A DNA stretch of 64,000 nucleotides from Chitinophagaceae bacterium (GTDB lineage Bacteria; Bacteroidota; Bacteroidia; Chitinophagales; Chitinophagaceae): contig CANFKE010000001.1 in the NCBI GenBank assembly GCA_947447465.1, positions 62,001 through 126,000 on the forward strand. The letters run 5' to 3'. The translations under genes were made by a program, and so were the position numbers. Numbering within the stretch: position 1 is the first letter of the stretch; each line of letters begins with the position of its first letter. Shown piece after piece: positions 18,011-26,322 of the stretch. Below the pieces are notes generated by a model that was not told where the DNA came from, did not search any database, and saw only the letters and a list, made by a program, of their open reading frames with translations.

Positions 18011-18403
18011 ATGCACTTGTTATTACTGACAGCAGACCAGAATACACCTTTCAATTATTTTCCGGTTGCACTGCAACTAGTCATTGCTATTGGGTTTGTA
18101 GCGGTAATGATGGGCGCAACGCATTTACTGGGTCCTAAAAGAAGGACCAAAGACAAGTTGATCAACTTCGAAAGTGGTATTCCTTCAGTAGGAAATGCCC
18201 GTCAGCCAATGGGTATCAAGTATTTCCTTGTAGCCATTCTGTTCGTACTGTTCGATGTCGAAGTCATCTTTTTTTATCCATATGCAGTAAATTTCAGGTT
18301 CCTGGGAGCTGATGGATTTAGAGAGGTAGTGCTTTTTGTAGCCTTTTTCTTTTGCGGATTCTTATACATTGTAAAGAAGGGCGCACTTGATTGGGAAGAC
18401 TGA
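18011..18403 (+). CDS. nuoA: NADH-quinone oxidoreductase subunit A
   Basis: A 130-residue subunit of the membrane arm of complex I. It has three membrane helices (about 17-38, 75-95, 102-122). The conserved loop K-x-x-x-F-E-S-G-I-P (about 50-60) lines the quinone-site region, and FDVEVIFFYPYA (about 86-97) carries the conserved acidic residues. A frame upstream to 17933 exists, but the promoter lies inside it, so I start at 18011. It is the first gene of the operon; nuoB follows after 57 bases. Confidence 0.95.
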   Translation: MHLLLLTADQNTPFNYFPVALQLVIAIGFVAVMMGATHLLGPKRRTKDKLINFESGIPSVGNARQPMGIKYFLVAILFVLFDVEVIFFYPYAVNFRFLGADGFREVVLFVAFFFCGFLYIVKKGALDWED

Positions 18404-18460
18404 TCACATAGATCAGGTAGAAATTTTGATATTTTTGATTTAAATTTTTAGTTATAAGTT

Positions 18461-19024
18461 ATGGCTCGTCCGGTACAATATAATACTAATGTGAAGTTGG
18501 TGGAAGCGCCTGAGGGCTATTCCGGAGAAGGTTTTTACTCTACATCATTTGATAAGGTCGTGGGTTTGGCCCGCTCTAATTCTTTGTGGCCATTGCCTTT
18601 CGCAACCTCTTGCTGTGGTATTGAGTTCATGGCAACAATGGGATCGAACTATGATCTGGGCCGTTTTGGTGCAGAGCGTATGGGTTTTACTCCTCGCCAG
18701 TGCGATATGTTGCTGGTAGCCGGTACCATATCTAAGAAAATGGGGCCTGTATTGCGACAGGTCTATCTGCAAATGGCAGAGCCTCGTTGGGTAATAGCTA
18801 TCGGTGCTTGTGCATCAAGTGGTGGTATATTCGACTCATATTCAGTATTGCAGGGGATAGACCAGGTGATACCGGTAGATATCTATGTTCCGGGTTGCCC
18901 TCCTCGTCCGGAAGGCATAATTGATGGTATCCTGAAATTGCAGGAGATCGTTAAGGGAGAGAGTTTGCGCAGAAGACAAAGCGACCAGTATAAAGGTTTG
19001 ATGGAAAGCTACGGAATACAGTAA
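18461..19024 (+). CDS. nuoB: NADH-quinone oxidoreductase subunit B
   Basis: A 187-residue peripheral subunit that carries iron-sulfur cluster N2, the last electron carrier before quinone. All four ligands are present: the adjacent pair Cys51-Cys52 (ATSCCGIEF), Cys117 (GACASSGG) and Cys146 (VPGCPPRPE). The length is normal and the N-terminal extension before the first helix is short. It sits between nuoA and nuoC as in the standard order. Confidence 0.97.
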   Translation: MARPVQYNTNVKLVEAPEGYSGEGFYSTSFDKVVGLARSNSLWPLPFATSCCGIEFMATMGSNYDLGRFGAERMGFTPRQCDMLLVAGTISKKMGPVLRQVYLQMAEPRWVIAIGACASSGGIFDSYSVLQGIDQVIPVDIYVPGCPPRPEGIIDGILKLQEIVKGESLRRRQSDQYKGLMESYGIQ

Positions 19025-19079
19025 GCCAAACTACATACTGCACAGAAGCAGTCCAATTTTTACTTTTTTATCTTGAAAT

Positions 19080-19577
19080 ATGGCTTTGACCAACGAATTA
19101 ATACAAGAAAAGCTGACGGAAAAGTTTGGTGTGCAACTCACAGAATGGGAGGTGCCTTACGGGCTACTTACATTCAGAGCACCTGCCGATATGAATCTGA
19201 AGGTATTGCAACATCTTTATGATGATATGGGTTTTCAATTCATGACAGACCTTACCGGCGTTCATTATCCTGATCGTAAGGGAGAAGAGTTGAGTGTGGT
19301 ATATCACTTGCACAATTTATCTGAGAACATCCGTTTGAGAATGAAAATATATGTTCCAGTTGAAAAGCCGGATGTATATACTGCCTCCAAGCTATTTTCA
19401 ACTGCCAACTGGATGGAACGCGAAACTTACGATTTCTTCGGTTTCAACTTTATAGGGCATCCCAACCTTATCAGAATACTGAATGTGGATGAAATGGATT
19501 ACTTCCCTATGCGTAAAGAATACCAGATGGAGGATCCGACAAGAATAGATAAGGATGACGAAATGTTTGGCAGATAA
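19080..19577 (+). CDS. nuoC: NADH-quinone oxidoreductase subunit C
   Basis: A 165-residue 30-kDa-type subunit of the peripheral arm. The family signature ERETYDFFGFNFIGHPNLIRIL (about 133-154) and the acidic tail Y-Q-M-E-D-P are present. It is a separate gene rather than the NuoCD fusion of enterobacteria. A pyrimidine-rich leader (ATTTTTACTTTTTTATCTTG) precedes the ATG and resembles the leaders of nuoF and nuoM. Confidence 0.95.
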   Translation: MALTNELIQEKLTEKFGVQLTEWEVPYGLLTFRAPADMNLKVLQHLYDDMGFQFMTDLTGVHYPDRKGEELSVVYHLHNLSENIRLRMKIYVPVEKPDVYTASKLFSTANWMERETYDFFGFNFIGHPNLIRILNVDEMDYFPMRKEYQMEDPTRIDKDDEMFGR

Positions 19578-19596
19578 TAGATAAATAATACACACC

Positions 19597-19806
19597 ATGG
19601 AACAGCTTCACATTTTTTACTTAAAATACAGGCATATAATGATGAATGCCGTTCTGTTGGGTGCCATTGTCGTTTGTTTTCTGGCTAAGTCCGATGGGGT
19701 GAGGTCTCTGGCTTTCGGGTTGGCATCAGGAATTGCCTTAATAGAATTAGGAGAAAGTATTAGCCGGGTTAGGTCTAACGATACAAAAGCAATATCGCAG
19801 GAATAA
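19597..19806 (+). CDS. Small membrane protein inserted between nuoC and nuoD
   Basis: A 69-residue protein with two predicted membrane helices: about 15-31 (NAVLLGAIVVCFLAKS) and 36-51 (SLAFGLASGIALIELG), joined by a short polar turn, then a charged tail ending AISQE. It begins 19 bases after the nuoC stop and ends 27 bases before nuoD, so it must be co-transcribed with the complex I genes. I do not recognise the family. It does not resemble any of the fourteen core subunits. Its position suggests an accessory subunit or assembly factor of complex I, but only the context supports that. Confidence 0.7.
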   Translation: MEQLHIFYLKYRHIMMNAVLLGAIVVCFLAKSDGVRSLAFGLASGIALIELGESISRVRSNDTKAISQE

Positions 19807-19833
19807 TACGGTCGTTGATAAAAATATTAGAAA

Positions 19834-21090
19834 ATGTCGGATCAGTTAACACATACGTCTCAGCATCATATCAAGCTTTCTGAAGAATCTCTTCAGAAAC
19901 AGACCACTACGCTTAATCTGGGCCCTACGCACCCGGCTACGCATGGTGTATTCCAGAACATAATGGAAATAGACGGTGAGCGTGTATTAGAAACAGTACC
20001 TACAATTGGTTACATACACCGTGCTTTTGAGAAGATCGCTGAGCGCAGGCCATATTATCAGGTAACAACACTTACAGATCGCCTTAATTACTGTTCTGCA
20101 CCTATCAATAATATGGGTTGGCACATGACCATGGAGAAACTGTTGGGTATCAAAACACCTAAACGTGTTGACTACATGCGCGTGGCCATGATGGAATTGT
20201 CAAGAATTGCCGATCACCTGGTCTGCAACTCGGTCGTAGCGGTGGATACCGGTGCATTGACAGGATTCACTTATGTATTCCAGTACAGAGAAAAGATCTA
20301 CGAAATATTTGAAGAGGTTTGCGGATCTCGCCTTACTACCAATATGGGTCGTGTAGGTGGTTTTGAACGCAATTTCAGCGATGTTCTTTTCACTAAGCTC
20401 GATTCATTTATTGCTACCTTCCCTAAGATGATGAAGGAGTTCGAGGGCTTAATGAATCGTAACCGTATATTCATGGATCGTTGCATTGGCGCGGGTCCTA
20501 TCAGTGCTGAGCGTGCTATCAATTATGGTTTCACAGGCCCAAACCTAAGGGCGGCAGGTGTTGACTATGACGTACGTGTAGCGCAACCATATTCATCATA
20601 CGAGGATTTTGAATTCACAATTCCGGTTGGTACTAAAGGCGATGTTTACGATCGTTATATGGTGCGTAATGATGAGATCTGGCAGAGCTTCAGCATTGTA
20701 AAGCAGGCTCTTGAAAAGATAAGGAAGATAGACACTGAATTCCCTGATCAGAAAAATGTGTTCTATGCTCCGGAAGCAGATAAGTTTCACCTGCCGGCAA
20801 AAGCAGATGTTTACACTAAAATGGAAGCGCTCATTTATCACTTCAAGATGGTAATGGGTGAAATTGACGCTCCTGCAGGTGAGGTATATCATTCAGTAGA
20901 GGGTGGTAATGGCGAGGTAGGATATTATCTTATCAGTGATGGAGGTCGAACACCATACAGGTTGCACTTCCGCAGACCATGTTTCATCTACTACCAGGCA
21001 TATCCTGAAATGGTAGAAGGAGGATTGCTGAGTGATGCGGTAATAACATTGAGTAGCTTGAATGTAATTGCTGGAGAGCTGGACGCATAA
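19834..21090 (+). CDS. nuoD: NADH-quinone oxidoreductase subunit D
   Basis: A 418-residue 49-kDa-type subunit that forms the quinone-binding pocket with NuoB. Conserved segments are present: LGPTHPATHGVF (about 29-40) with the quinone-site histidine in the HPATHG loop, GYIHRAFEKIAERRPYYQV (about 59-77), and the C-terminal EGGNGEVGYYLISDGGRTPYRLHFR. The final LNVIAGELDA is close to the family's usual GELDR ending, with alanine in place of the terminal arginine. Otherwise it is normal. Confidence 0.97.
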   Translation: MSDQLTHTSQHHIKLSEESLQKQTTTLNLGPTHPATHGVFQNIMEIDGERVLETVPTIGYIHRAFEKIAERRPYYQVTTLTDRLNYCSAPINNMGWHMTMEKLLGIKTPKRVDYMRVAMMELSRIADHLVCNSVVAVDTGALTGFTYVFQYREKIYEIFEEVCGSRLTTNMGRVGGFERNFSDVLFTKLDSFIATFPKMMKEFEGLMNRNRIFMDRCIGAGPISAERAINYGFTGPNLRAAGVDYDVRVAQPYSSYEDFEFTIPVGTKGDVYDRYMVRNDEIWQSFSIVKQALEKIRKIDTEFPDQKNVFYAPEADKFHLPAKADVYTKMEALIYHFKMVMGEIDAPAGEVYHSVEGGNGEVGYYLISDGGRTPYRLHFRRPCFIYYQAYPEMVEGGLLSDAVITLSSLNVIAGELDA

Positions 21091-21159
21091 GCACAACAGA
21101 AATAGAAAATAGTACGAAATATTATTAGCTCAAGGGCTAGTGAATCAAATCAGGTAATA

Positions 21160-21654
21160 ATGATTAAGTTTTCAGAAGAGCGTTTAAAAAAGGTTCATGA
21201 AATAATTGCCCGCTACCCCGACGGTAAGCAGAAAAGCGCACTTATTCCTATTCTGCACATGGCGCAGGATGATTTTGGTGGTTGGCTGGATGCTCCGGCA
21301 ATGGATTATGTTGCAGAGCTGCTGCAGATCAAACCAATTGAGGTTTATGAAGTAGCTACTTTTTATAGCATGTTCAATACAAAACCGGTTGGCAAGCATG
21401 TACTTGAGGTATGCCGCACAGGTCCTTGTATGCTTAATGGCAGTGATGATATCATTGATTACATCAAGGAAAAGTTAGGTATCAGCGAAGGGGAAACAAC
21501 GGCTGACGGACTTTTTACCTTGAAACCTGCTGAATGTCTCGGCGCTTGTGGATATGCGCCTATGATGCAGTTGGGAGAACATTATAAAGAGCACCTGACC
21601 AAAGAGAAGATCGATACACTCATCGCTGAGTTAAGAGGGGGAGCTAAAAATTAA
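21160..21654 (+). CDS. nuoE: NADH-quinone oxidoreductase subunit E
   Basis: A 164-residue 24-kDa subunit with a thioredoxin-like fold holding [2Fe-2S] cluster N1a. The four ligands Cys85, Cys90 (CRTGPC), Cys126 and Cys130 (CLGAC) are all present with canonical spacing. The N-terminal helical region (EVYEVATFYSMFN) is typical. Two non-complex-I genes follow before nuoF, an unusual break in the E-F pair that normally forms the NADH-dehydrogenase module. Confidence 0.97.
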   Translation: MIKFSEERLKKVHEIIARYPDGKQKSALIPILHMAQDDFGGWLDAPAMDYVAELLQIKPIEVYEVATFYSMFNTKPVGKHVLEVCRTGPCMLNGSDDIIDYIKEKLGISEGETTADGLFTLKPAECLGACGYAPMMQLGEHYKEHLTKEKIDTLIAELRGGAKN

Positions 21655-21664
21655 AAATTTAATT

Positions 21665-22069
21665 ATGGCTTTCGACTTAGAATTAGAGCTCTTTTTATCC
21701 GGTAAGCCTGTAAGGGTCATGCAATTGCTCACAGACCCTGTGCTTATTCGTAAATGGAGCGGTGAAGATGGAATAGCGGAAGCGAAAGAAGGCGGAAAGT
21801 TTGAAATGTTTGACGGCTGGGTGACCGGCAAAGTGCTGAAAGCAACAGATAATGAATTGGTGGTAACCTGGTTACCAGCAGATTGGGAGGAAGGCGCAGC
21901 ACCAAGTCAGGTAAGTTTTTGGTTGAAACCATATGCAAGTGGAACACAATTGAAACTAAGACATACAGGTTTCCCCAACGAAAAAGAAAGAGACAGCCAC
22001 AAAAGCGGTTGGTCAGACTTCTACTTCGACCCGATGGAAGATTTTATGTTGATAATGGATAAGAGTTAG
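21665..22069 (+). CDS. SRPBCC/AHSA1-like domain protein inside the nuo operon
   Basis: A 134-residue soluble protein. The pattern LLTDPVLIRKWSGEDGIAEAKEGGKFEMFDGWVTGKVL (split over residues 20-60), then VVTWLPADW and GTQLKLRHTGFP, is that of the START/AHSA1 (Aha1 C-terminal-like) subgroup of SRPBCC helix-grip proteins, which bind hydrophobic ligands or partner proteins. There is no signal peptide. It begins 10 bases after nuoE and ends 3 bases before the next gene, so it is surely in the operon. A role in complex I assembly or cofactor delivery is an inference from position only. Such genes also occur in unrelated contexts. Confidence 0.8.
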   Translation: MAFDLELELFLSGKPVRVMQLLTDPVLIRKWSGEDGIAEAKEGGKFEMFDGWVTGKVLKATDNELVVTWLPADWEEGAAPSQVSFWLKPYASGTQLKLRHTGFPNEKERDSHKSGWSDFYFDPMEDFMLIMDKS

Positions 22070-22072
22070 TCT

Positions 22073-22498
22073 ATGAGATACGCACTTATCTTTTTATTGT
22101 TCTTAATAAGTAATGAGGTTTCGGCATTTTCTTTTCCGCTGTCAAAAAGCATAGACTCAATGGTCGTTGCTTTCGACAAGGCGTTATTGGCAAAAGATTC
22201 TGTTAGTTTGCAACGTATGCTCGATGATAATATGACATACGGTCATTCTAACGGCTGGATAGAAACAAAGAAAGAAGTTGTCAATGACCTGTTCAATGGT
22301 AAACTTACCTACAAACAGATCAATGCGACCGATAAAGAAATAAAGGTGAGCAGGCGAGTGGCGGCAGTAAGAATGAAGGCTGATGTTGATGTAATAGTTA
22401 GTGGTACACCTGTTCATGTTAAATTAAATATTTTGCAGGTGTGGCATTGGAAACACAGACATTGGGTATTGGTTGCCCGGCAGAGTGTTAAGATTTGA
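22073..22498 (+). CDS. Exported NTF2-like (DUF4440/SnoaL-type) protein inside the nuo operon
   Basis: A 141-residue protein with a signal peptide (about 1-18, ends EVSA). The alpha+beta cone fold is suggested by IDSMVVAFDKALLAKDSVSLQRMLDDNMTY, GWIETKKEV and the C-terminal LQVWHWKHRHWVLVARQSVKI strands, typical of DUF4440/NTF2-like domains. Family members are small periplasmic or cytosolic ligand-binding proteins or enzymes; no catalytic pair can be named here. It is only three bases from the preceding SRPBCC gene, suggesting coupled translation, and it is followed by an 85-base gap before nuoF. An exported protein encoded between subunits E and F is odd. Confidence 0.78.
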   Translation: MRYALIFLLFLISNEVSAFSFPLSKSIDSMVVAFDKALLAKDSVSLQRMLDDNMTYGHSNGWIETKKEVVNDLFNGKLTYKQINATDKEIKVSRRVAAVRMKADVDVIVSGTPVHVKLNILQVWHWKHRHWVLVARQSVKI

Positions 22499-22554
22499 AA
22501 CGAAATTGAATATTATTTAAATTCAGGAGGAATTGCCCGGAACAATTTTGGGTA

Positions 22555-22575
22555 TTTACTTTTGACTTTTGACTT
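22555..22575 (+). repeat. Heptad T-rich repeat in the nuoF leader
   Basis: Three tandem copies of a seven-base unit of the form T-T-R-A-C-T-T lie directly before the nuoF start (22584). A similar array precedes nuoM and a shorter one nuoC. Confidence 0.5.
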
Positions 22576-22583
22576 GAAATAAG

Positions 22584-23939
22584 ATGGCTGTAAAAGTTTT
22601 ATTAAAGAACGATCACATTGAAGGTATCCGTTATTACGATACCTACCGTAAGCACGGCGGATATGCTGCTGCTGAAAAGGCCCTGAAAATGGCACCGGCG
22701 GATATTGTGGAAGAAGTGAAAAAGAGCGGTCTTCGTGGTCGTGGTGGTGCGGGTTTCCCTACCGGTATGAAATGGAGCTTTCTGGCTAAGCCGGAAGGTG
22801 TGCCGCGCCATTTAGTGTGCAATGCCGATGAGTCTGAGCCGGGCACATTCAAGGATCGTTACCTCATGGAGTTCCATCCGCATACGCTTATCGAAGGGTT
22901 GCTGATCAGCAGCTTTGCACTCGGTAGCAATGCAACATATATCTATATCCGCGGAGAGTATGCATGGATTGTAGCTATATTGGAGCAGGCCATTGATGAA
23001 GCTAAGAAAAACGGATGGTTGGGTAAAAATATACAAGGCACAGGTTTCGACTGCGAAATATATGTACACCGTGGTGCGGGTGCTTATATCTGTGGCGAAG
23101 AAACAGCTTTGATAGAATCTCTGGAGGGTAAGCGTGGTAATCCGCGTATGAAGCCACCATTCCCCGCTATACAGGGACTGTGGATGCGCCCGACTGTGGT
23201 CAATAATGTAGAAACACTGGCGGCAGTAGTGCCGATCATTAATATGGGTGGTGAGGAATACGCCAAAATTGGCGTCGGCCGCTCCACCGGTTCTAAGCTC
23301 CTTTCTGTTTGCGGTAACGTCAATAAGCCGGGTGTTTATGAAATAGATATGACCATTTCTGTAGAGGAGTTCATCTACAGCGATGAGTATTGCGGAGGCA
23401 TACCTAACGGCAAACGTCTGAAGGCATGTATTCCGGGAGGTTCATCAGTACCTATTGTACCAGCCAATTTGTTGTTCAAAACAGCTAAGGGCGAAACGCG
23501 TTATATGAATTACGAAAGTCTTTCAGATGGTGGTTTTGCTACAGGTACCATGATGGGGTCTGGTGGATTCATTGTGTTGGATGAAGATCAGTGCATCGTT
23601 CGTCACACAATGACATTAGCGCGTTTTTACAACCATGAGAGCTGCGGACAGTGCAGCCCTTGTCGTGAGGGGACCGGCTGGATGTATAAGATTTTGAAGA
23701 ACATCGAGAACGGAAAGGGTAAGATGAGCGACATAGACCTCTTGTGGGATATTCAGCGTAGGATAGAAGGTAACACCATCTGTCCGCTGGGCGATGCCGC
23801 AGCATGGCCGGTTGCCGCAGCTATCCGTCACTTCCGCGACGAGTTCGAGTGGCATGTGAATAATCCTGAAGAATCACAAAGGCGTAATTTCGGTCTGGCA
23901 CATTATGCCGATCCGATACATGTGCCCGCCGGTGCATAG
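22584..23939 (+). CDS. nuoF: NADH-quinone oxidoreductase subunit F
   Basis: A 451-residue 51-kDa subunit that oxidises NADH through FMN and cluster N3. The glycine-rich NADH/FMN loop RGRGGAGFPTGMKW lies at 51-64. ADESEPGTFKDR (81-92) and GAYICGEETALIESLEG (167-182) are the flavin/NADH site. The [4Fe-4S] ligands are Cys354, Cys357, Cys360 (SCGQCSPCREG) and Cys400 (CPLGDAA). The full family length is present. Confidence 0.98.
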   Translation: MAVKVLLKNDHIEGIRYYDTYRKHGGYAAAEKALKMAPADIVEEVKKSGLRGRGGAGFPTGMKWSFLAKPEGVPRHLVCNADESEPGTFKDRYLMEFHPHTLIEGLLISSFALGSNATYIYIRGEYAWIVAILEQAIDEAKKNGWLGKNIQGTGFDCEIYVHRGAGAYICGEETALIESLEGKRGNPRMKPPFPAIQGLWMRPTVVNNVETLAAVVPIINMGGEEYAKIGVGRSTGSKLLSVCGNVNKPGVYEIDMTISVEEFIYSDEYCGGIPNGKRLKACIPGGSSVPIVPANLLFKTAKGETRYMNYESLSDGGFATGTMMGSGGFIVLDEDQCIVRHTMTLARFYNHESCGQCSPCREGTGWMYKILKNIENGKGKMSDIDLLWDIQRRIEGNTICPLGDAAAWPVAAAIRHFRDEFEWHVNNPEESQRRNFGLAHYADPIHVPAGA

Positions 23940-23988
23940 CATATAAGAAGTTGATACCATTTTAAGAGAAGTATAAAGAATTTGACAA

Positions 23989-25074
23989 ATGTCAGAACCA
24001 ACACCAAAGTTTAAAGTAACCGTAGATAATATAACTGTTGAAGTTGCTCCGGGCACTACAATACTGAATGCAGCTCGTATGATAGGTGGAGATGTTACTC
24101 CTCCTGCTATGTGCTATTACAGTAAGTTGCCGGAGAGTGGTGGTAAGTGCCGTACCTGTCTGGTAGAGGTAAGCAAAGGTTCTGAAAAGGATCCGCGCCC
24201 TATGCCTAAGCTGGTACCTAGCTGCCGCACTACGGTAATGGATGGCATGGAAGTAAAGAACATTACTTCTGAAAAGGTATTGGATGCCCGTAAGGGTATT
24301 GTGGAGATGTTGCTGATCAACCACCCCCTCGATTGTCCGGTATGTGACCAGGCCGGTGAGTGCGACCTGCAGAATCTCAGCTATGAGCACGGTACTGAAA
24401 AGACCCGCTATGAGTTCCCGCGCCGGACGTTCGAAAAGGAAGATATCGGTCCATACATACAGCTGCACATGACCCGTTGCATACTTTGCTACCGTTGTGT
24501 ATTCACTGCAGACCAGCTGACTCAGAAGCGTGAACATGGTGTATTGGAGCGTGGCGATCATGCTGCTATCAGCACATTGCTTTCTAAATCATTAGATAAT
24601 GAATTTATAGGTAATGTTATCGACGTTTGTCCCGTAGGTGCGCTTACCGATAAAACATTCCGTTTTAAGAACAGGGTATGGTTCACCAAGCCTGTAGATG
24701 CGCATTGCTCTTGCACCAAGTGCAGCGGTAAAGCTCGTTTGTGGATGCGCGGCGATGAAGTATATCGTGTTACTGCACGTAAGAACGAATGGAATGAAGT
24801 TGAAGACTGGATCTGTAATGAGTGTCGTTTCGAAAAGAAATCGGCTAAGGATTGGGTGGTAGAAGGTCCGTCTAAGATCAAAAGAAGCAGCGTAATAGCA
24901 CAGGGTCATTATGAGAATACAGTAAAAACACCGGTACTTATTGATAAGGTATTGGGCAAATCACCTAAACTGTTGATGAACATTCACGACGTGAGTGATG
25001 TGAACAGACCGGAGATAGAGCTGTCCAAGATCGAAGGCCCGGCTCATTCTAATGATTTTAAGACAGGTAAATAA
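23989..25074 (+). CDS. nuoG: Short NADH-quinone oxidoreductase subunit G (iron-sulfur part only)
   Basis: A 361-residue protein that keeps the N-terminal electron-wire portion of NuoG. The [2Fe-2S] ligands are Cys42, Cys54, Cys57 and Cys79. The His-coordinated cluster has His112, Cys116, Cys119 and Cys125. A [4Fe-4S] cluster has Cys164, Cys167, Cys170 and Cys214. A following Cys-rich segment (Cys240, 242, 245, 276, 279) is like the start of the molybdopterin-oxidoreductase domain. The several-hundred-residue catalytically inert molybdopterin-like domain of most NuoG proteins is absent; the frame ends in a clean stop and nuoH follows after 101 bases. The deletion looks evolutionary rather than a frameshift. 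Confidence 0.93.
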   Translation: MSEPTPKFKVTVDNITVEVAPGTTILNAARMIGGDVTPPAMCYYSKLPESGGKCRTCLVEVSKGSEKDPRPMPKLVPSCRTTVMDGMEVKNITSEKVLDARKGIVEMLLINHPLDCPVCDQAGECDLQNLSYEHGTEKTRYEFPRRTFEKEDIGPYIQLHMTRCILCYRCVFTADQLTQKREHGVLERGDHAAISTLLSKSLDNEFIGNVIDVCPVGALTDKTFRFKNRVWFTKPVDAHCSCTKCSGKARLWMRGDEVYRVTARKNEWNEVEDWICNECRFEKKSAKDWVVEGPSKIKRSSVIAQGHYENTVKTPVLIDKVLGKSPKLLMNIHDVSDVNRPEIELSKIEGPAHSNDFKTGK

Positions 25075-25159
25075 AAATTAATTTAGATTTATAGGTGTGA
25101 TAAGGGTTGAGTGGAGCAATAAATCTTGATTTAAACGATAATTTTTTAACTAACTAAAC

Positions 25160-25167
25160 TACTTTTG
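25160..25167 (+). promoter_or_regulatory. Possible internal -7 element before nuoH
   Basis: TACTTTTG lies eight bases before the nuoH ATG in a 101-base gap. It may give an internal, nearly leaderless transcript for the membrane-arm genes. No -33 TTG at standard spacing. Confidence 0.35.
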
Positions 25168-25175
25168 CGCCACTT

Positions 25176-26246
25176 ATGCTGTTATTGAATATTGACGCAG
25201 CTTTCGTCATAGAAAAAGTTATCCTGATCTCTGTGATACTTATGGGTTCGCTGGGTGTGGCCATGTATGCTACCTGGGCTGAACGTAAGGTGTCTGCAGT
25301 AATGCAGGATCGTGTAGGCCCCAATCGTGCGGGTCCGTTCGGTCTGTTACAGCCTTTGGCCGATGGTTTGAAACTATTCTTCAAAGAAGAGATCATTCCC
25401 GATCGTTCCACACAGTTCATCTTTATACTCGGCCCTTGTTTGGCTATGCTCACGGCCACAATGACCAGTGCGGTAATGCCTTGGGGACCGGATTTTACCA
25501 TGGCGGGCAGAACGATCTCGTTGCAGGTTGCTGATATCAATATTGGTATCCTTTTTGTCTTTGGTGTTGTTTCATTGGGTGTATATGGTGTAATGCTCGG
25601 TGGATGGGCGTCAAACAATAAATTCTCATTATTAAGTAGTATTCGTGCAGCATCACAGTGTATCTCATACGAATTGGCAATGGGCATCAGCCTTATCGCT
25701 TTGTTGATGATGACCGGTTCTCTGAGCATGAAAGACATAGTTACGCAGCAGCATGGGTTCTGGAAGGATGGGTACTTTACCTGGAACTTCTTTAAGCAAC
25801 CGGTAGGTTTCATCATATTCCTTACTTGTTCATTTGCTGAGTTGAGCCGCGCGCCATTCGATCTTCCGGAGTGCGATAGTGAGTTGAACATGGGTTACCA
25901 TCAGGAATACTCATCAATGAAGCTTGGCTTCTATCTGTTTGCGGAATACATCAATATGTTCATCAGCTCTGCGGTTATCAGCACATTGTTCTTTGGCGGG
26001 TACAATTTTCCGTTCATGGATCAGGTGCAGGCAGCGGTGCCAAGTGGCATTTTCAGTTTGATATGCGTAGGCGCGTTGATGGCTAAGATAGTAGGCATGA
26101 TCTTATTTTTCATGTTTGTAAGATGGACCTTACCTCGTTTCCGCTACGATCAGTTGATGAAGTTGGGTTGGAGGTCATTGATACCATTGGCATTGATCAA
26201 TATGCTGGTTACAGGTGGTGTCATACTGCTGACCATGAAAAAGTAA
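25176..26246 (+). CDS. nuoH: NADH-quinone oxidoreductase subunit H
   Basis: A 356-residue membrane subunit with about eight helices that links the quinone chamber to the proton-pumping arm. Conserved cytoplasmic loops are intact: ERKVSAVMQDRVGPNRAGP (about 31-49), QPLADGLKLFFKEEI (about 54-68), the third-loop SFAELSRAPFDLPECDSELNMGYHQEYSSMKL (split across 221-252) with its acidic residues, and RWTLPRFRYDQLM near the C-terminus. A periplasmic-loop expansion around residues 185-205 (KDIVTQQHGFWKDGYFTWN) makes it slightly longer than the Escherichia coli form. Confidence 0.97.
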   Translation: MLLLNIDAAFVIEKVILISVILMGSLGVAMYATWAERKVSAVMQDRVGPNRAGPFGLLQPLADGLKLFFKEEIIPDRSTQFIFILGPCLAMLTATMTSAVMPWGPDFTMAGRTISLQVADINIGILFVFGVVSLGVYGVMLGGWASNNKFSLLSSIRAASQCISYELAMGISLIALLMMTGSLSMKDIVTQQHGFWKDGYFTWNFFKQPVGFIIFLTCSFAELSRAPFDLPECDSELNMGYHQEYSSMKLGFYLFAEYINMFISSAVISTLFFGGYNFPFMDQVQAAVPSGIFSLICVGALMAKIVGMILFFMFVRWTLPRFRYDQLMKLGWRSLIPLALINMLVTGGVILLTMKK

Positions 26247-26322
26247 TAAATTTTGAATATTTTGTGGGCGTCATAATTTGAACCCAAAACAATATTAAAA
26301 GAGGTTTTGGAAAAAGAGAATA

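Noticed and set aside
23989-25175. Frameshifted or pseudogene nuoG
   Set aside because: The 101 bases between the stop and nuoH contain no residual molybdopterin-domain coding sequence, and all upstream cluster ligands are intact; a genuinely short NuoG fits better.
25154-25891. A 245-codon open frame on the minus strand across nuoH
   Set aside because: It is entirely antisense to the well-conserved nuoH, has no family resemblance and low-complexity content; it is a shadow of codon usage on the coding strand.
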